From Actinomycetes bacterium (GTDB lineage Bacteria > Actinomycetota > Thermoleophilia > Solirubrobacterales > JACPNS01): a stretch of DNA of 64,000 bases. The stretch is taken from the NCBI GenBank assembly GCA_023404495.1, contig JAEYBE010000033.1, positions 1-64,000 on the forward strand. Direction: 5' to 3'. How positions within the stretch are numbered: position 1 is the first letter of the stretch; every line of letters starts with the position of its first letter. The notes beneath the pieces were generated by a model, which was not told the DNA's origin, searched no databases, and saw nothing but the letters and a program-made list of their open reading frames with translations. Position numbers and translations under genes: made by a program. Below are positions 25,388-35,233 of the stretch, piece after piece.

Positions 25388-25424
25388 ATACGCAGGCAGA
25401 GTAGTTCCGAATAGTGTTGCCCGG

Positions 25425-26321
25425 ATGAACGAAGCGGTGATTCGCACAGAGTCGCTGACCAAGCGCTTTGGATCGCTGGCGGCGGTTGAGGACGTCACGC
25501 TTGAGGTGCAAGGCGGAGAAGTGTTCGGATTGCTTGGCCCCAACGGCGCCGGCAAGTCGACGACCTTGCGCTGCCTGCTCGGAATGATCAGGCCCAGCGC
25601 CGGCTCCTGCACGATCTTCGGCCTCGATTGCTGGCGCGACCGCGTCGAGGCTCATCGCCGCGTCGGCGTGCTGCCCAGCGAGTTCGACTACGAGGGCGAG
25701 GTCACCGGACGCGAGTTGGTCCGGCTCTTCTCGTTGCTTCGCGGTGTCGACACGAGCGAGCGCGCCGAGTCGCTGGCCGCGCGGCTACGCGCAGACCTCG
25801 ACCGGCCGCTCAAAGAACTCTCACGCGGCAACCACCAGAAGATCGGGCTGATCACCGCGCTCGCACACGACCCCGAGCTGGTCGTGATGGACGAGCCAAC
25901 CGCCGGGCTTGACCCGCTGATGCAGGAAGAGTTCCTGCGCATCGTCGGCGAGCTGCGCGAGGACGGCAGGACCGTTCTGCTCTCCTCCCACAACATGGCC
26001 GAGGTCGAACGCTGCTGCGACCGCGCCGCGATGATCCACGAGGGAAAAGTGCTGGAAATCGCGGATATTTCCTCCCTGCTCGAGCGCTCGCCCAAGCGCG
26101 TGCAGGCCGTCTTCGCGGTGCCGGTGGATGTATCCGAATTCAGCAAGCTTGAAGGCGTCACCGACGTTGCGGTCGACGGACGCACGCTGAGCCTGAAGGT
26201 CAGCGGAGGTGTCGATTCCGTGGTGCGGGCAGCGGCGCGGCACGAGATCGTCGATTTCGTATGCGAGCGACCGTCGCTTGAGTCGGCATTCGTCGAGCTC
26301 TACGCGGAGGACCCACAATGA
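25425..26321 (+). CDS. ABC-2 type transporter ATP-binding protein
   Basis: A 298-residue ATPase. Walker A is LLGPNGAGKSTT, the signature is the variant LSRGNHQKIGL, Walker B is LVVMDEPTAGLD and the H-loop is LLSSHNM. A C-terminal domain of about 90 residues follows, as in CcmA/NatA-type exporters of drugs, polymers or ions. It overlaps the permease gene by four bases (ATGA). The substrate cannot be inferred. It starts 37 bases after the tRNA gene, on the opposite strand. Confidence 0.92.
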   Translation: MNEAVIRTESLTKRFGSLAAVEDVTLEVQGGEVFGLLGPNGAGKSTTLRCLLGMIRPSAGSCTIFGLDCWRDRVEAHRRVGVLPSEFDYEGEVTGRELVRLFSLLRGVDTSERAESLAARLRADLDRPLKELSRGNHQKIGLITALAHDPELVVMDEPTAGLDPLMQEEFLRIVGELREDGRTVLLSSHNMAEVERCCDRAAMIHEGKVLEIADISSLLERSPKRVQAVFAVPVDVSEFSKLEGVTDVAVDGRTLSLKVSGGVDSVVRAAARHEIVDFVCERPSLESAFVELYAEDPQ

Positions 26322-27124
26322 ACGCGCGGGGCGTTTCGGTGATGGTCTGGCAGACGCTGAAGATGCGCCGTTTCTCGCTCCTGGGCTGGTCGCTGGTGCT
26401 CGCCGGACTGGTGATCATGTACACGGCGATGTTCCCGACGATCGAGAAGATCGACATCGCGAGCCTGCTCGAGCAATATCCCCAGGAACTGCTCAAGGCA
26501 TTTGGATTTGACGAAACCGCCAACCAGCTGAACACCGCAATCGGCTTCCTCAACACCGAGCTCTTCGGCTTCATGCTGCCGCTGGCGATTGTCTTCCTGC
26601 CGGTTGGGGTGATCGTGCGGATGACCGCTCGAGCCGAGGAGAACCATTACCTGGACGCACTCTTCGCCGCACCCCTCGCGCGCTGGCAGCTGATGATCGC
26701 CGCGGCCTCGGCAGCCGGGATTGCGATGGCGATCCCGATCGTCGCGACCGTGGTGACCGCACTCGTGACCGCCGCGGTGGTCGGAGTCGATCTCTCGCTC
26801 TCGGAAATCGGCTCGTCCGCCCTCAGCCTCCTGCCGATGGGCGCACTGGCCGGCGGACTCGCGGTGCTGATCGTCGGAATGACATCCCGTCACGCAATGG
26901 TCACCGCGACAGCCGTCGGCGTGGTTGTCGCGATGTATCTGATGAATGTGCTGGTCGAGCTTGTGGCGTTCTTCAACGACATCAAGTGGATCTCGATCTT
27001 CCACTACTACACCGACTGGATCAACCACGGGATCGCCTGGCCGGGGTATCTCGCCTGGCTTGCGATCGCCGCTGCGCTCACCGCAGTCGGTTGCGTGCTC
27101 TATGAGCGCCGCGATCTCGACTGA
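26318..27124 (+). CDS. ABC-2 type transporter permease
   Basis: A 268-residue membrane protein with six predicted spans. TM1 is SLLGWSLVLAGLVIMYTAMF, followed by a long extracytoplasmic loop (EKIDIASLLEQYPQELLKAF), then the remaining spans. This matches the ABC-2 fold of simple exporters that pair with the ATPase directly upstream. It probably acts as a homodimer, since no second permease is present. Confidence 0.88.
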   Translation: MNARGVSVMVWQTLKMRRFSLLGWSLVLAGLVIMYTAMFPTIEKIDIASLLEQYPQELLKAFGFDETANQLNTAIGFLNTELFGFMLPLAIVFLPVGVIVRMTARAEENHYLDALFAAPLARWQLMIAAASAAGIAMAIPIVATVVTALVTAAVVGVDLSLSEIGSSALSLLPMGALAGGLAVLIVGMTSRHAMVTATAVGVVVAMYLMNVLVELVAFFNDIKWISIFHYYTDWINHGIAWPGYLAWLAIAAALTAVGCVLYERRDLD

Positions 27125-27134
27125 TCAATCGCGA

Positions 27135-27863
27135 TCAGAGGATCACGTTGCGTTCCTGAAGGTGCCCGCCGACCTTGCGCTTGACGCGCTGAAGCGCATT
27201 GTCGACCGTCTTGGCGTCGCATCCGAGCTTCTCTCCGATCGTCTCGTATGAGTAACCGTCGAGGTAGAAGCGCAGAACGTCACCCTCAAGCTCGCTGAGG
27301 CTCGCTTGCAGGCAATCGACAAGGCTCGTGAGCTCCTCCGAGCTGATCACCTGCACGACCGGGTCGTGCACGTGGCTGCCGGGAAGCATCTCGTCGAGCG
27401 TCTGGTCGCCGTCGTCGTCACTGCCGCCTGGAGGAGCGTTGAACGAGACGTATTGGTTGAGCGGCGCGTGCTTGTTGCGCGTGCTCGTCTTGACGGCCGT
27501 GATGATCTGGCGAGTGATGCAGAGCTCTGCAAAGTTGCGGAAGCTGCTCTCGCGGTCGGTGCGGTAGTCGCGGATCGCCTTGTAGAGGCCGACCAGGCCC
27601 TCCTGGATCAGGTCATCCGAGTCGCCACCGATCAAGAAGTAGCTCGAAGCCTTCAATCGGACGAATCCGTAGTAGCGCTTGACCACCATCTCGTAGGCCT
27701 CGCTGTTTCCGGACTTTGCGAGGGCGATCAGGTAGTGATCATCAACCTCAGGTAGAGCTTTAGACTTTTGCCGAATACGGCCGGCATTGGTGCGCGGGGC
27801 CAGTTCTTCTGGCGATTCGAGCTGTTCTTCGGTTACAGCGGCTGCCTGGGATGCAGTGGTCAC
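27135..27863 (-). CDS. sigH: SigH-like sigma-70 family RNA polymerase sigma factor
   Basis: A 242-residue sigma factor like B. subtilis SigH. Region 2 reads RYYGFVRLKASSYFLIGGDS and DDLIQEGLVGLYKAIRDY; region 4 reads LSELEGDVLRFYLDGYSYET and IGEKLGCDAKTVDNALQRVK. GTG 27863 is chosen because GGAGG lies five bases upstream; the frame to 27932 has no such site. It is the distal gene of the cysS-rlmB-sigH order seen in Firmicutes. Its regulon cannot be told from here. In actinobacteria relatives are not tied to sporulation. Confidence 0.9.
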   Translation of the reverse strand: MTTASQAAAVTEEQLESPEELAPRTNAGRIRQKSKALPEVDDHYLIALAKSGNSEAYEMVVKRYYGFVRLKASSYFLIGGDSDDLIQEGLVGLYKAIRDYRTDRESSFRNFAELCITRQIITAVKTSTRNKHAPLNQYVSFNAPPGGSDDDGDQTLDEMLPGSHVHDPVVQVISSEELTSLVDCLQASLSELEGDVLRFYLDGYSYETIGEKLGCDAKTVDNALQRVKRKVGGHLQERNVIL

Positions 27864-28102
27864 GGTGCCTCCAAATCGGCAATTCACCTGCAAATGAACC
27901 CTTTCTGTGGGCCATCCTCGGCGAATCACCATTGTGGTCGTGACGCATGCCTCCCAACTTGCGTCAAATGGATCTTCTATGTGTCCTTCGGTCCATCTGA
28001 GCTCAAAGCCGGCGAGCCGGTCCTCAAACCTGAAGCTGGACTTTAGGTTTAACGTCGGACGGCAATTATTGCGCTTTTATGGCAACCGCGCATTTCGGCC
28101 GC

Positions 28103-28128
28103 GATTCTGCATGTCTGCTTGCAGAATC
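28103..28128 (-). terminator. hairpin at the end of rlmB
   Basis: GATTCTGCA and TGCAGAATC form a nine-base stem with an eight-base loop, overlapping the rlmB stop codon. There is no U-run. It may terminate or attenuate read-through from rlmB to sigH. The other 240 bases of this gap show no gene, only A/T-richer sequence that should contain the sigH promoter, which I cannot place. Confidence 0.45.
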
Positions 28129-28828
28129 AGGCCCCGCGCGAGGCGAGAACGGCGTAGAGCAACACCGCGGCGGCGGTGCTGACATTCAGCGACTCGATCT
28201 GGCCGCGCTGCGGGATCGACACCAGCGCATCGCAGGTCTTTGCGACCTTCGGCCGCATCCCCTTGCCCTCCGAGCCGGCGACGATCACTACGCGTCCGCT
28301 GTAGTCAGGCTCGTTGTAGGCCATCTCGCCGTCGGCGGCCGCGCCGTAGACCCAGGCGCCGGCGTCTTTGGCCGCGACCAGGAAATCCGAGACGTTCCCG
28401 ACACGGGCGATTCTCAGGTGCTCGACCGCCCCTGCGCTCGCCTTGCACGCTGCCGGCGTGACCTCCGCCGTCCTGCGCTCGGCGATCACCATTCCGCTCG
28501 CGCCCGCCGATTCGGCGACGCGCGCCAGCGCGCCAAGGTTCTGCGGGTCCTGGATCTCGTCGAGCACGAGAATCAATGCGTCTTCGGGCTCGAGCAGCTG
28601 CGCGGCGTCGGCATAGCGGTATTCCGCGGTTTCAGCGACGACGCCCTGGTGCGCATCGGTGCCAGCCAGGGCGATCAGTTCCTCCGTGGTCGCACGGGAA
28701 ACAGGCACGGCGCCGGACAGCTCGCCAAGCCAAGGCTCCTTCTCGGCGGCCTGAGTCGCCCAGATGCGGCTTACCTTGCGCGGACCGCGCAGCGCCTCGC
28801 GCACCGGATTGCGGCCGTAGAGAATCAT
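28127..28828 (-). CDS. rlmB: 23S rRNA 2'-O-methyltransferase (TrmH/SpoU family)
   Basis: A 233-residue SpoU methyltransferase with the substrate-binding N-terminal domain (MILYGRNPVREALRG) and the knotted catalytic domain: motif 1 LDEIQDPQNLGALARVAES, motif 2 IVAGSEGKGM and motif 3 IPQRGQIESLNVSTAAAVLL. In E. coli the enzyme modifies G2251 of 23S rRNA. It follows cysS by 25 bases, the same neighbour as in mycobacteria and Bacillus. Confidence 0.93.
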   Translation of the reverse strand: MILYGRNPVREALRGPRKVSRIWATQAAEKEPWLGELSGAVPVSRATTEELIALAGTDAHQGVVAETAEYRYADAAQLLEPEDALILVLDEIQDPQNLGALARVAESAGASGMVIAERRTAEVTPAACKASAGAVEHLRIARVGNVSDFLVAAKDAGAWVYGAAADGEMAYNEPDYSGRVVIVAGSEGKGMRPKVAKTCDALVSIPQRGQIESLNVSTAAAVLLYAVLASRGA

Positions 28829-28853
28829 GTCGTGAGGTTACGGGGGCCGAGCG

Positions 28854-30209
<1,356 letters not shown>

Positions 30210-30261
30210 TTTCCCCGCTCGGAAGCCTATGACTTTCGCGCACGGCTATTTTCCCCTGCTC

Positions 30262-30684
30262 ATGAACGAGCGCGTGAACGCAATCGTCGCCAGCGTGATG
30301 GAGGTGCCGCTGCACCGTCACCTCGCGATCGTCCTGATCGATCAGCAGGACCCCGCTCGCGGGATCGAACTGACGGTCGACGATCGCCACCTCAACAACG
30401 TCGGCGTACTGCACGGCGGGGTGTTCCCCGCCTGCCTCGACGTCGCGGCTTACCTCGCCGTGCTGCCGGAGCTGGAAGCGGGCACCCACGCCACGACGGT
30501 CAGCACCACAACTTCGATCGCCCGTGGCGCCCGGGCTGGAGACGTGATCCGTTTTGAAGGCGCGGTCACCCGGATCGGCCGGACACTCGCCTTCACATCG
30601 GCCAGAGCGAGCGTTGACGGCAACGTCATCGCCACCTGCGAACTTGTCAAAGCGATCGTTCCGGCGCCGCCCGAGCAGGCCTAG
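30262..30684 (+). CDS. PaaI-type hotdog thioesterase
   Basis: A 140-residue hotdog-fold protein. The motif NNVGVLHGGVFPACLDVAAY corresponds to the PaaI catalytic HGG region with an aspartate on the following helix. TTVSTTTSIARGARAGDVIR and TLAFTSARASVDG complete the fold. It probably hydrolyses a short or aromatic acyl-CoA, substrate unknown. ATG 30262 best fits the domain; ATG 30229 is an alternative, and neither has a strong Shine-Dalgarno site. Its 3' end overlaps that of the convergent gltX by four bases. Confidence 0.82.
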   Translation: MNERVNAIVASVMEVPLHRHLAIVLIDQQDPARGIELTVDDRHLNNVGVLHGGVFPACLDVAAYLAVLPELEAGTHATTVSTTTSIARGARAGDVIRFEGAVTRIGRTLAFTSARASVDGNVIATCELVKAIVPAPPEQA

Positions 30685-31856
30685 CCGGCGATTCTCTGCC
30701 GGGCCAGCGCCACCCGCTCCGGCGTGGCGCAGGCGAGCACATAGGGGAACTCAGGGCCCTGCACGCGGCCGGTGAGCGCCGCTCGCAGTCCATGCAAGGC
30801 CGAAGCGAGCGAGACGCCCCGACCTCGCAGTTCAGACTTCAGCTCGCCGAAGGCCTTGGTCGCTGCTTCAACGTCGATCGGCCACTCCGGCACTATCGCG
30901 TCGAGGGCCGCGATCGCCGCCGCAGCCTCCGGCTCAGAGATCGCCAGCCGCGCATCGATGTCCGGCTCGGGCGGGTCGACGAGCGCACGACCAACCGCTG
31001 CGCTCTCGGCGAACGTTGCGCCATCGGTGCGCGCGGCCTCGACGGCGGCGATCGGCAGACTGCCGCTGCCGAACTCGGCGAGGCTGGCCGCCAACCGATC
31101 GGCCGGCATCGCGCGAATGTGCTCTCCGGACACCCAGCGGAGCTTCGCCTCATCGAACTGCGAATCCGCGGTGTGCAGCCGCGCCAGATCAAAGCGCGCA
31201 GCCATTTCGTCCAGGCTGAGCATCAATTCTTCGGTCCCATAGTCGGCCAGCGAGAGTGCCAGCGTGTTGCAGATCGCGGCAGCCGGAAATCCCTCGTCGC
31301 GCAGCGCCGCGACCGTCGCAGAGTCGCCCTCGCGCTTGGAGACCTTCGCCCCGTCAGCGAAGACCAGGAGCGGCGCGTGAACGTACTGCGGCGGTTCGGC
31401 ACCGATCGCCCGGATGATCGCCGTTTGCAGCTCGGTGTTTGTCAGGTGGTCGCGGCCCCGCAGCACGTGTGAGATCGCGTCATCCACGTCGTCCACGGCG
31501 GTGGCCAGGTGGTAGAGCGGCGAGCCGTCCGAGCGGGCGATCACGCGTCCTTCGAACTCGTAGGCCCCGTCGCGGCGGCGCACAGGCAGTTCGGCGAGCA
31601 CCTCGGCGTAGCGAGCCATGCGGTCTTTCTGGTGCACCGGCCCGTCGTCCCAGTCGAGCCCGAGCCAGGCCAGATCGCGCTCGATCGCGGGCTCGAGCGC
31701 CGCATCCGAACGGGCAGAATCGGTGTCGTCAAAACGCAGCAGGATCCGGCCGCCGGCAGAGCGCGCAAAGAGCCAGTTGAGCAGCGCGGTCCGCGCCGAG
31801 CCGACATGCAGCGCCCCGGTCGGCGAGGGCGCAAAACGGACGCGAATCGCGCTCAC
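30681..31856 (-). CDS. gltX: glutamyl-tRNA synthetase, short form
   Basis: Class I synthetase charging tRNA-Glu. The HIGH motif is in VRFAPSPTGALHVGSARTAL and the KMSKS equivalent is AKVSKREGD. The stem-contact domain is present (LRWVSGEHIRAMPADRLAAS). At 391 residues it is about 80-100 shorter than most bacterial GltX; the C-terminal anticodon-binding region is compressed, though the final cage helices (LHGLRAALTGRVQGPEFPYV) remain. It is too long for the tRNA-Asp-modifying Glu-Q enzyme. GTG 31856 overlaps the ispF stop (GTGA). Confidence 0.9.
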   Translation of the reverse strand: MSAIRVRFAPSPTGALHVGSARTALLNWLFARSAGGRILLRFDDTDSARSDAALEPAIERDLAWLGLDWDDGPVHQKDRMARYAEVLAELPVRRRDGAYEFEGRVIARSDGSPLYHLATAVDDVDDAISHVLRGRDHLTNTELQTAIIRAIGAEPPQYVHAPLLVFADGAKVSKREGDSATVAALRDEGFPAAAICNTLALSLADYGTEELMLSLDEMAARFDLARLHTADSQFDEAKLRWVSGEHIRAMPADRLAASLAEFGSGSLPIAAVEAARTDGATFAESAAVGRALVDPPEPDIDARLAISEPEAAAAIAALDAIVPEWPIDVEAATKAFGELKSELRGRGVSLASALHGLRAALTGRVQGPEFPYVLACATPERVALARQRIAG

Positions 31857-32359
31857 GATTCGGCTGCCGGCTCCGGAGCTGGCGCGAGTGAGGCGACCGC
31901 AAGGGCCGCGACCCCCTCGGCGCGCCCGAGATAGCCCATTCCCTCCCCGCGCGTGAACTTCACGTTGACTGCATCGTTTCCGAGGCCCAGCGCCGCCGCG
32001 AGGTTGAAGACCATTTGTGCCCGGTGCGCACCCATCAGCGGCTCCTCGGCGATCACCGTGGCGTCGACATTGACGACAAAGAGACCACGTTCGCGCACCA
32101 TCTCCGAGCACCGCGCCAGCAATTCCAGCGAATCGGCGTCCTTCCACTCGTCGGCCGTATCGGGAAAGTGCTCGCCAATGTCGCCCAGCGCGGCGGCGCC
32201 AAGCACGGCGTCGGCGATCGCGTGGGTCAGTACGTCAGCGTCGGAGTGGCCGAGCAGCCCGTGCGTGTGCTCGATCGTCACGCCGCCAATCACGAGCGCG
32301 CGATCCTCCACGTAGCGGTGGGTGTCCCAGCCAAGGCCGCTACGCGCAAATGCGTTCAC
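31853..32359 (-). CDS. ispF: 2-C-methyl-D-erythritol 2,4-cyclodiphosphate synthase
   Basis: Fifth enzyme of the MEP isoprenoid pathway, converting CDP-ME-2-phosphate to MEcPP with release of CMP. The metal ligands are D12 and H14 (GWDTHR), and GLLGHSDADVLTHAIADAVL and FTRGEGMGYLGRAEG match the family. Length 168 is normal. It overlaps gltX downstream by four bases and the PHP phosphatase upstream by four. ispD is 2.8 kb away on the same strand, separated by inserted genes. Confidence 0.95.
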   Translation of the reverse strand: MNAFARSGLGWDTHRYVEDRALVIGGVTIEHTHGLLGHSDADVLTHAIADAVLGAAALGDIGEHFPDTADEWKDADSLELLARCSEMVRERGLFVVNVDATVIAEEPLMGAHRAQMVFNLAAALGLGNDAVNVKFTRGEGMGYLGRAEGVAALAVASLAPAPEPAAES

Positions 32360-33180
32360 CCGATCTGCTCCATCGTGCGCTGGCGACCTTCGAAGACGGC
32401 CAGCTCGGTGATTCCGTGCTCGCCGAGCAATGCGATCGCCTGCTCGTATCCGTAGCCGACGTGCAGCGGCTCGTGGGCATCCGAAGAGAGTGCGAATTTC
32501 AGGCCGGCGTCAAGGCACATGTCGACAAAGGCCGGAGCGGGATAGATCTCCCCGACCGGCTTGCGCAGCCCCGCGGTCGACATCTCGACCGTCACGCCAG
32601 CCTCGGCAAACGCCTCGACGGCCGGCTCGTAGAAGAAACGCAGATCGCCCTCGGGGATCGGGCGGTCCTTGCCCCAGATCTTCACCAGGTCTGGGTGCGA
32701 CATGATGTCGTAGAGGCCAGTGCGAGCCGCCTCGGCCAGCGTCTCGAAGTACTCGCGCCAGACATCCGCTGGGTCCGACCGCTGACGCCAGATGTCGTAG
32801 GTCTCCATGTCGAGTGCCGCGCGCTTGAGGAAATGAACCGATCCGAGCACGTAGTCCCACTCGTAGGCGCCGAGCAGGTCAGCGATCTGCTCCTCCCGGC
32901 CGGGCACAAAGTCCGCCTCGATTCCGAGTTTCAGGTCAGTTGAACGGACGAACTCGACGTAGGCGTCCATGTCGTCGACCCCCCACTCCTGCCAGAGCGG
33001 GTGATCCCAGATGCTGAGCGCCTGCTTGAAGCGGTAGATGTGCTCGCTGGCCCCGAGTTCGGTGATCCCGGCCTCCTCGGCGGCCGCGCGATAGCGCTCG
33101 GCATTTTCGGCAGTCATGTACTTCTCGAAGTCCGAGCCCTCTCCATCCGGGCGCAGGTGCACGTGGTAATCGCTGAGCAT
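32356..33180 (-). CDS. PHP-domain phosphatase (histidinol-phosphatase type)
   Basis: A 274-residue PHP metallo-phosphoesterase. Metal ligands include H6 and H8 (DYHVHL), GASEHIYR, LGIEADFVPG, GSVHFL, MSHPDLVK and SSDAHEP. The closest known family is HisK-type histidinol-phosphatase of Bacillus, which dephosphorylates histidinol phosphate. No other his gene is close, so the substrate could differ. It is coupled to ispF by an ATGA overlap, which makes a housekeeping role likely. Confidence 0.82.
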   Translation of the reverse strand: MLSDYHVHLRPDGEGSDFEKYMTAENAERYRAAAEEAGITELGASEHIYRFKQALSIWDHPLWQEWGVDDMDAYVEFVRSTDLKLGIEADFVPGREEQIADLLGAYEWDYVLGSVHFLKRAALDMETYDIWRQRSDPADVWREYFETLAEAARTGLYDIMSHPDLVKIWGKDRPIPEGDLRFFYEPAVEAFAEAGVTVEMSTAGLRKPVGEIYPAPAFVDMCLDAGLKFALSSDAHEPLHVGYGYEQAIALLGEHGITELAVFEGRQRTMEQIG

Positions 33181-33207
33181 TGGTTCCTTGAGGCTTGGCG
33201 GTGGAAT

Positions 33208-34791
33208 TCAGTCGCCGGAAGTTGTAGCGGACTGCGTCGCCTGAGCGTCGTCCCGCCCGTCAAGGGCGGGCGAGGTGCCGGCCGCCAAGGCCGACGGATC
33301 GAGCGGCAGGTAGACGGTGAAAGTCGATCCACTGCCGAACTCGCTCTCGACCGCAAGTCTGCCGCCGTGCAGTTCGATCATCTGCTTGGCAATCGCAAGT
33401 CCGAGGCCCGTTCCGGGCACTCCCTCGTTTGCTTCGGAGCGAAAGAACGGCTCTGCGATCTTCGGCAGGTCCTCGCGCGGGATCCCCATCCCCCAGTCGA
33501 CGAACGAAACCACTGCTTGGCGGTCGACGGCCAGCGCCCGCACCACTACAGCCTGACCGTCGCGGCTGTACTTGATCGAGTTTGAGAGCAGGTTGCCGAA
33601 GGCCTGGCGCAGCCGCAGGGGATCGCCCTGAACAGTCAGGTCTCCAGTGTCAACAAGCACGATGTCGACGTCGCGCTCGGCCCCGATCGGGAGCAACTCG
33701 GACTTCAGATCATGCAACAGGCCGCGCACATCGACCAGGTCTGTCCGCATGTTCATGCGACCGCTCTGCACGCGCGAGAGGGTCAAGAGGTCGTCGATCA
33801 AGTCCGAGAGCTGTCGCGCGTTGCGGTCGGCGATCTCGACGAAGCGCAGTTGGTCGGGCTTGAGCTCGCCGGCTTCACCTTGCTCGAGCAGTTCGAGATA
33901 CCCGCGGAGCGATGTGATCGGGGTGCGCAGCTCGTGCGAGACCGATGAGACGAAGCGGCTGCGCGCGACCGACAGCTCGTGCAACTGCCCAACGTGCTGC
34001 TCGATCTCGTCAGCCATCTGATTGAAGGCGCTTCCAGTGAGCGAGATCTCCTCCACCCCGCCGGGCTCGACTCGCGCCGAGAGGTCTCCGTGCCCAAGCC
34101 GGCGCGAGGCCACCGCGAGGTTCTCCAGCGGCACAAGCGTCTGGCTACGAATCCAGAGCAGCACGCCGACCCCGGTGCCGAGAATCAGCAGACCCGAGAG
34201 CACGATCAGGAGGGCGTTTATTCCCTGGCGCCGGGAGACGGCCTCATCGGCGTCGCGCTGGCGCTGTGTGAGCTCGTCGGACAACGCAACGTTGGCGGCG
34301 TTCTCGGCGGCGAGCTGCTTCACCGCGGCCGGCGAAGAGAGCTCCTTGCGCGCAGCGTCGCTGTCGCCGCCGCGCACGAGCCTGACGACCTTTCCCCCGG
34401 TCTCCTCGAGATAGGCGAACTGCAGATCGGCAAGTCTTCGCGCATTGTCGGCCGAACCACCGGGGAGTCCGCTCTGCAGTACAAAAGCGATCGTCGTGAT
34501 CTGCGATTTCGACTGGTTGAACGCACCGAGCGAGAAGGTCTTGCCGCCGGCGGCATATTGGCGCAGCGCGAGCCGGGCGCGGTCGAACTCCTGATTCTGC
34601 CCGGTCAGAAAAAGCACATTGCGCGTCTCGCGCGCGAGATCCTCGGACTTCGAGCGGGTCTGCAGTGCTCCCCACAACGTCACGCCCAGCAGCAGCGCGA
34701 TCACGAGCACTTGGAGCGCGATGCTGTAACGGATCAGCCGGCGAAAACTGAAGCGCTCGGAGGCTGGTCCTTTGAATGGTTCCGTTGCCAT
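33208..34791 (-). CDS. membrane sensor histidine kinase
   Basis: A 527-residue kinase. TM1 is near residues 22-43 and TM2 near 190-213, enclosing a helical extracytoplasmic domain of CHASE3-like length. HAMP follows, then HisKA with the phospho-accepting histidine near 286 (SSVSHELRTPITSLRGYLE) and HATPase_c with NLLSNSIKYSRDG, DWGMGIPREDLP and GVPGTGLGLAIAKQMIELHG. ATG 34791 (MATEPFKG) is the start; the frame beyond is antisense to the divergent response regulator gene, which starts 34 bases away and is its likely partner. Confidence 0.92.
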   Translation of the reverse strand: MATEPFKGPASERFSFRRLIRYSIALQVLVIALLLGVTLWGALQTRSKSEDLARETRNVLFLTGQNQEFDRARLALRQYAAGGKTFSLGAFNQSKSQITTIAFVLQSGLPGGSADNARRLADLQFAYLEETGGKVVRLVRGGDSDAARKELSSPAAVKQLAAENAANVALSDELTQRQRDADEAVSRRQGINALLIVLSGLLILGTGVGVLLWIRSQTLVPLENLAVASRRLGHGDLSARVEPGGVEEISLTGSAFNQMADEIEQHVGQLHELSVARSRFVSSVSHELRTPITSLRGYLELLEQGEAGELKPDQLRFVEIADRNARQLSDLIDDLLTLSRVQSGRMNMRTDLVDVRGLLHDLKSELLPIGAERDVDIVLVDTGDLTVQGDPLRLRQAFGNLLSNSIKYSRDGQAVVVRALAVDRQAVVSFVDWGMGIPREDLPKIAEPFFRSEANEGVPGTGLGLAIAKQMIELHGGRLAVESEFGSGSTFTVYLPLDPSALAAGTSPALDGRDDAQATQSATTSGD

Positions 34792-34825
34792 CGCGTGATA
34801 CCTATTGTTACACCAGAGGAGGCAG

Positions 34826-35233
34826 TTGAACGAGATCGCATCCCGCGAACGGCCACTGGTGCTCGTCGCGGACGACAACGCGGACATCCGCAACTTGCTC
34901 GCAACGCGACTTCGCACCCGTGGTTTTGACGTGGTCGAAGCCGCCGACGGCCAGGAGGCACTCGACGCCGCGCTCGAACAGGCGCCTGACATCGCGCTGC
35001 TCGACTGGGTGATGCCGGTGATTCAGGGTCACGAACTCTGCGTCAAGCTCAAGACCGATCCCGAGACCGAGACGATCCCGGTCGTGATGCTGACCGCCCG
35101 CGGCGAGGAGTCCGACCGGCTGCTCGGTCTCGACCTTGGCGCTGACGACTATCTCGTCAAGCCATTCGACATCGAGGAGTTGGTGGCGACAATCAGGCGC
35201 TTGACCGGTCAAGCCGCGCCTGAGCAGACCTGA
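34826..35233 (+). CDS. single-domain response regulator
   Basis: A 135-residue receiver domain with no output domain. The acidic pair is in VLVADDNADIR, the phosphorylated aspartate in DIALLDWVMPVIQG, the switch threonine in VVMLTARGEE and the lysine in YLVKPFD. It therefore signals by protein contact or is a phosphorelay intermediate. TTG 34826 is chosen for the AGAGGAGG just upstream; TTG 34805 is possible. It is divergent from the histidine kinase, and its 3' end overlaps the 3' end of ispD by 41 bases. Confidence 0.88.
   Translation: MNEIASRERPLVLVADDNADIRNLLATRLRTRGFDVVEAADGQEALDAALEQAPDIALLDWVMPVIQGHELCVKLKTDPETETIPVVMLTARGEESDRLLGLDLGADDYLVKPFDIEELVATIRRLTGQAAPEQT

Noticed and set aside
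30681..31856. Glutamyl-Q tRNA-Asp synthetase instead of GltX
   Set aside because: It has 391 residues with a stem-contact and partial anticodon domain, and lies in the conserved ispF-gltX-cysS order; Glu-Q enzymes are about 300 residues.
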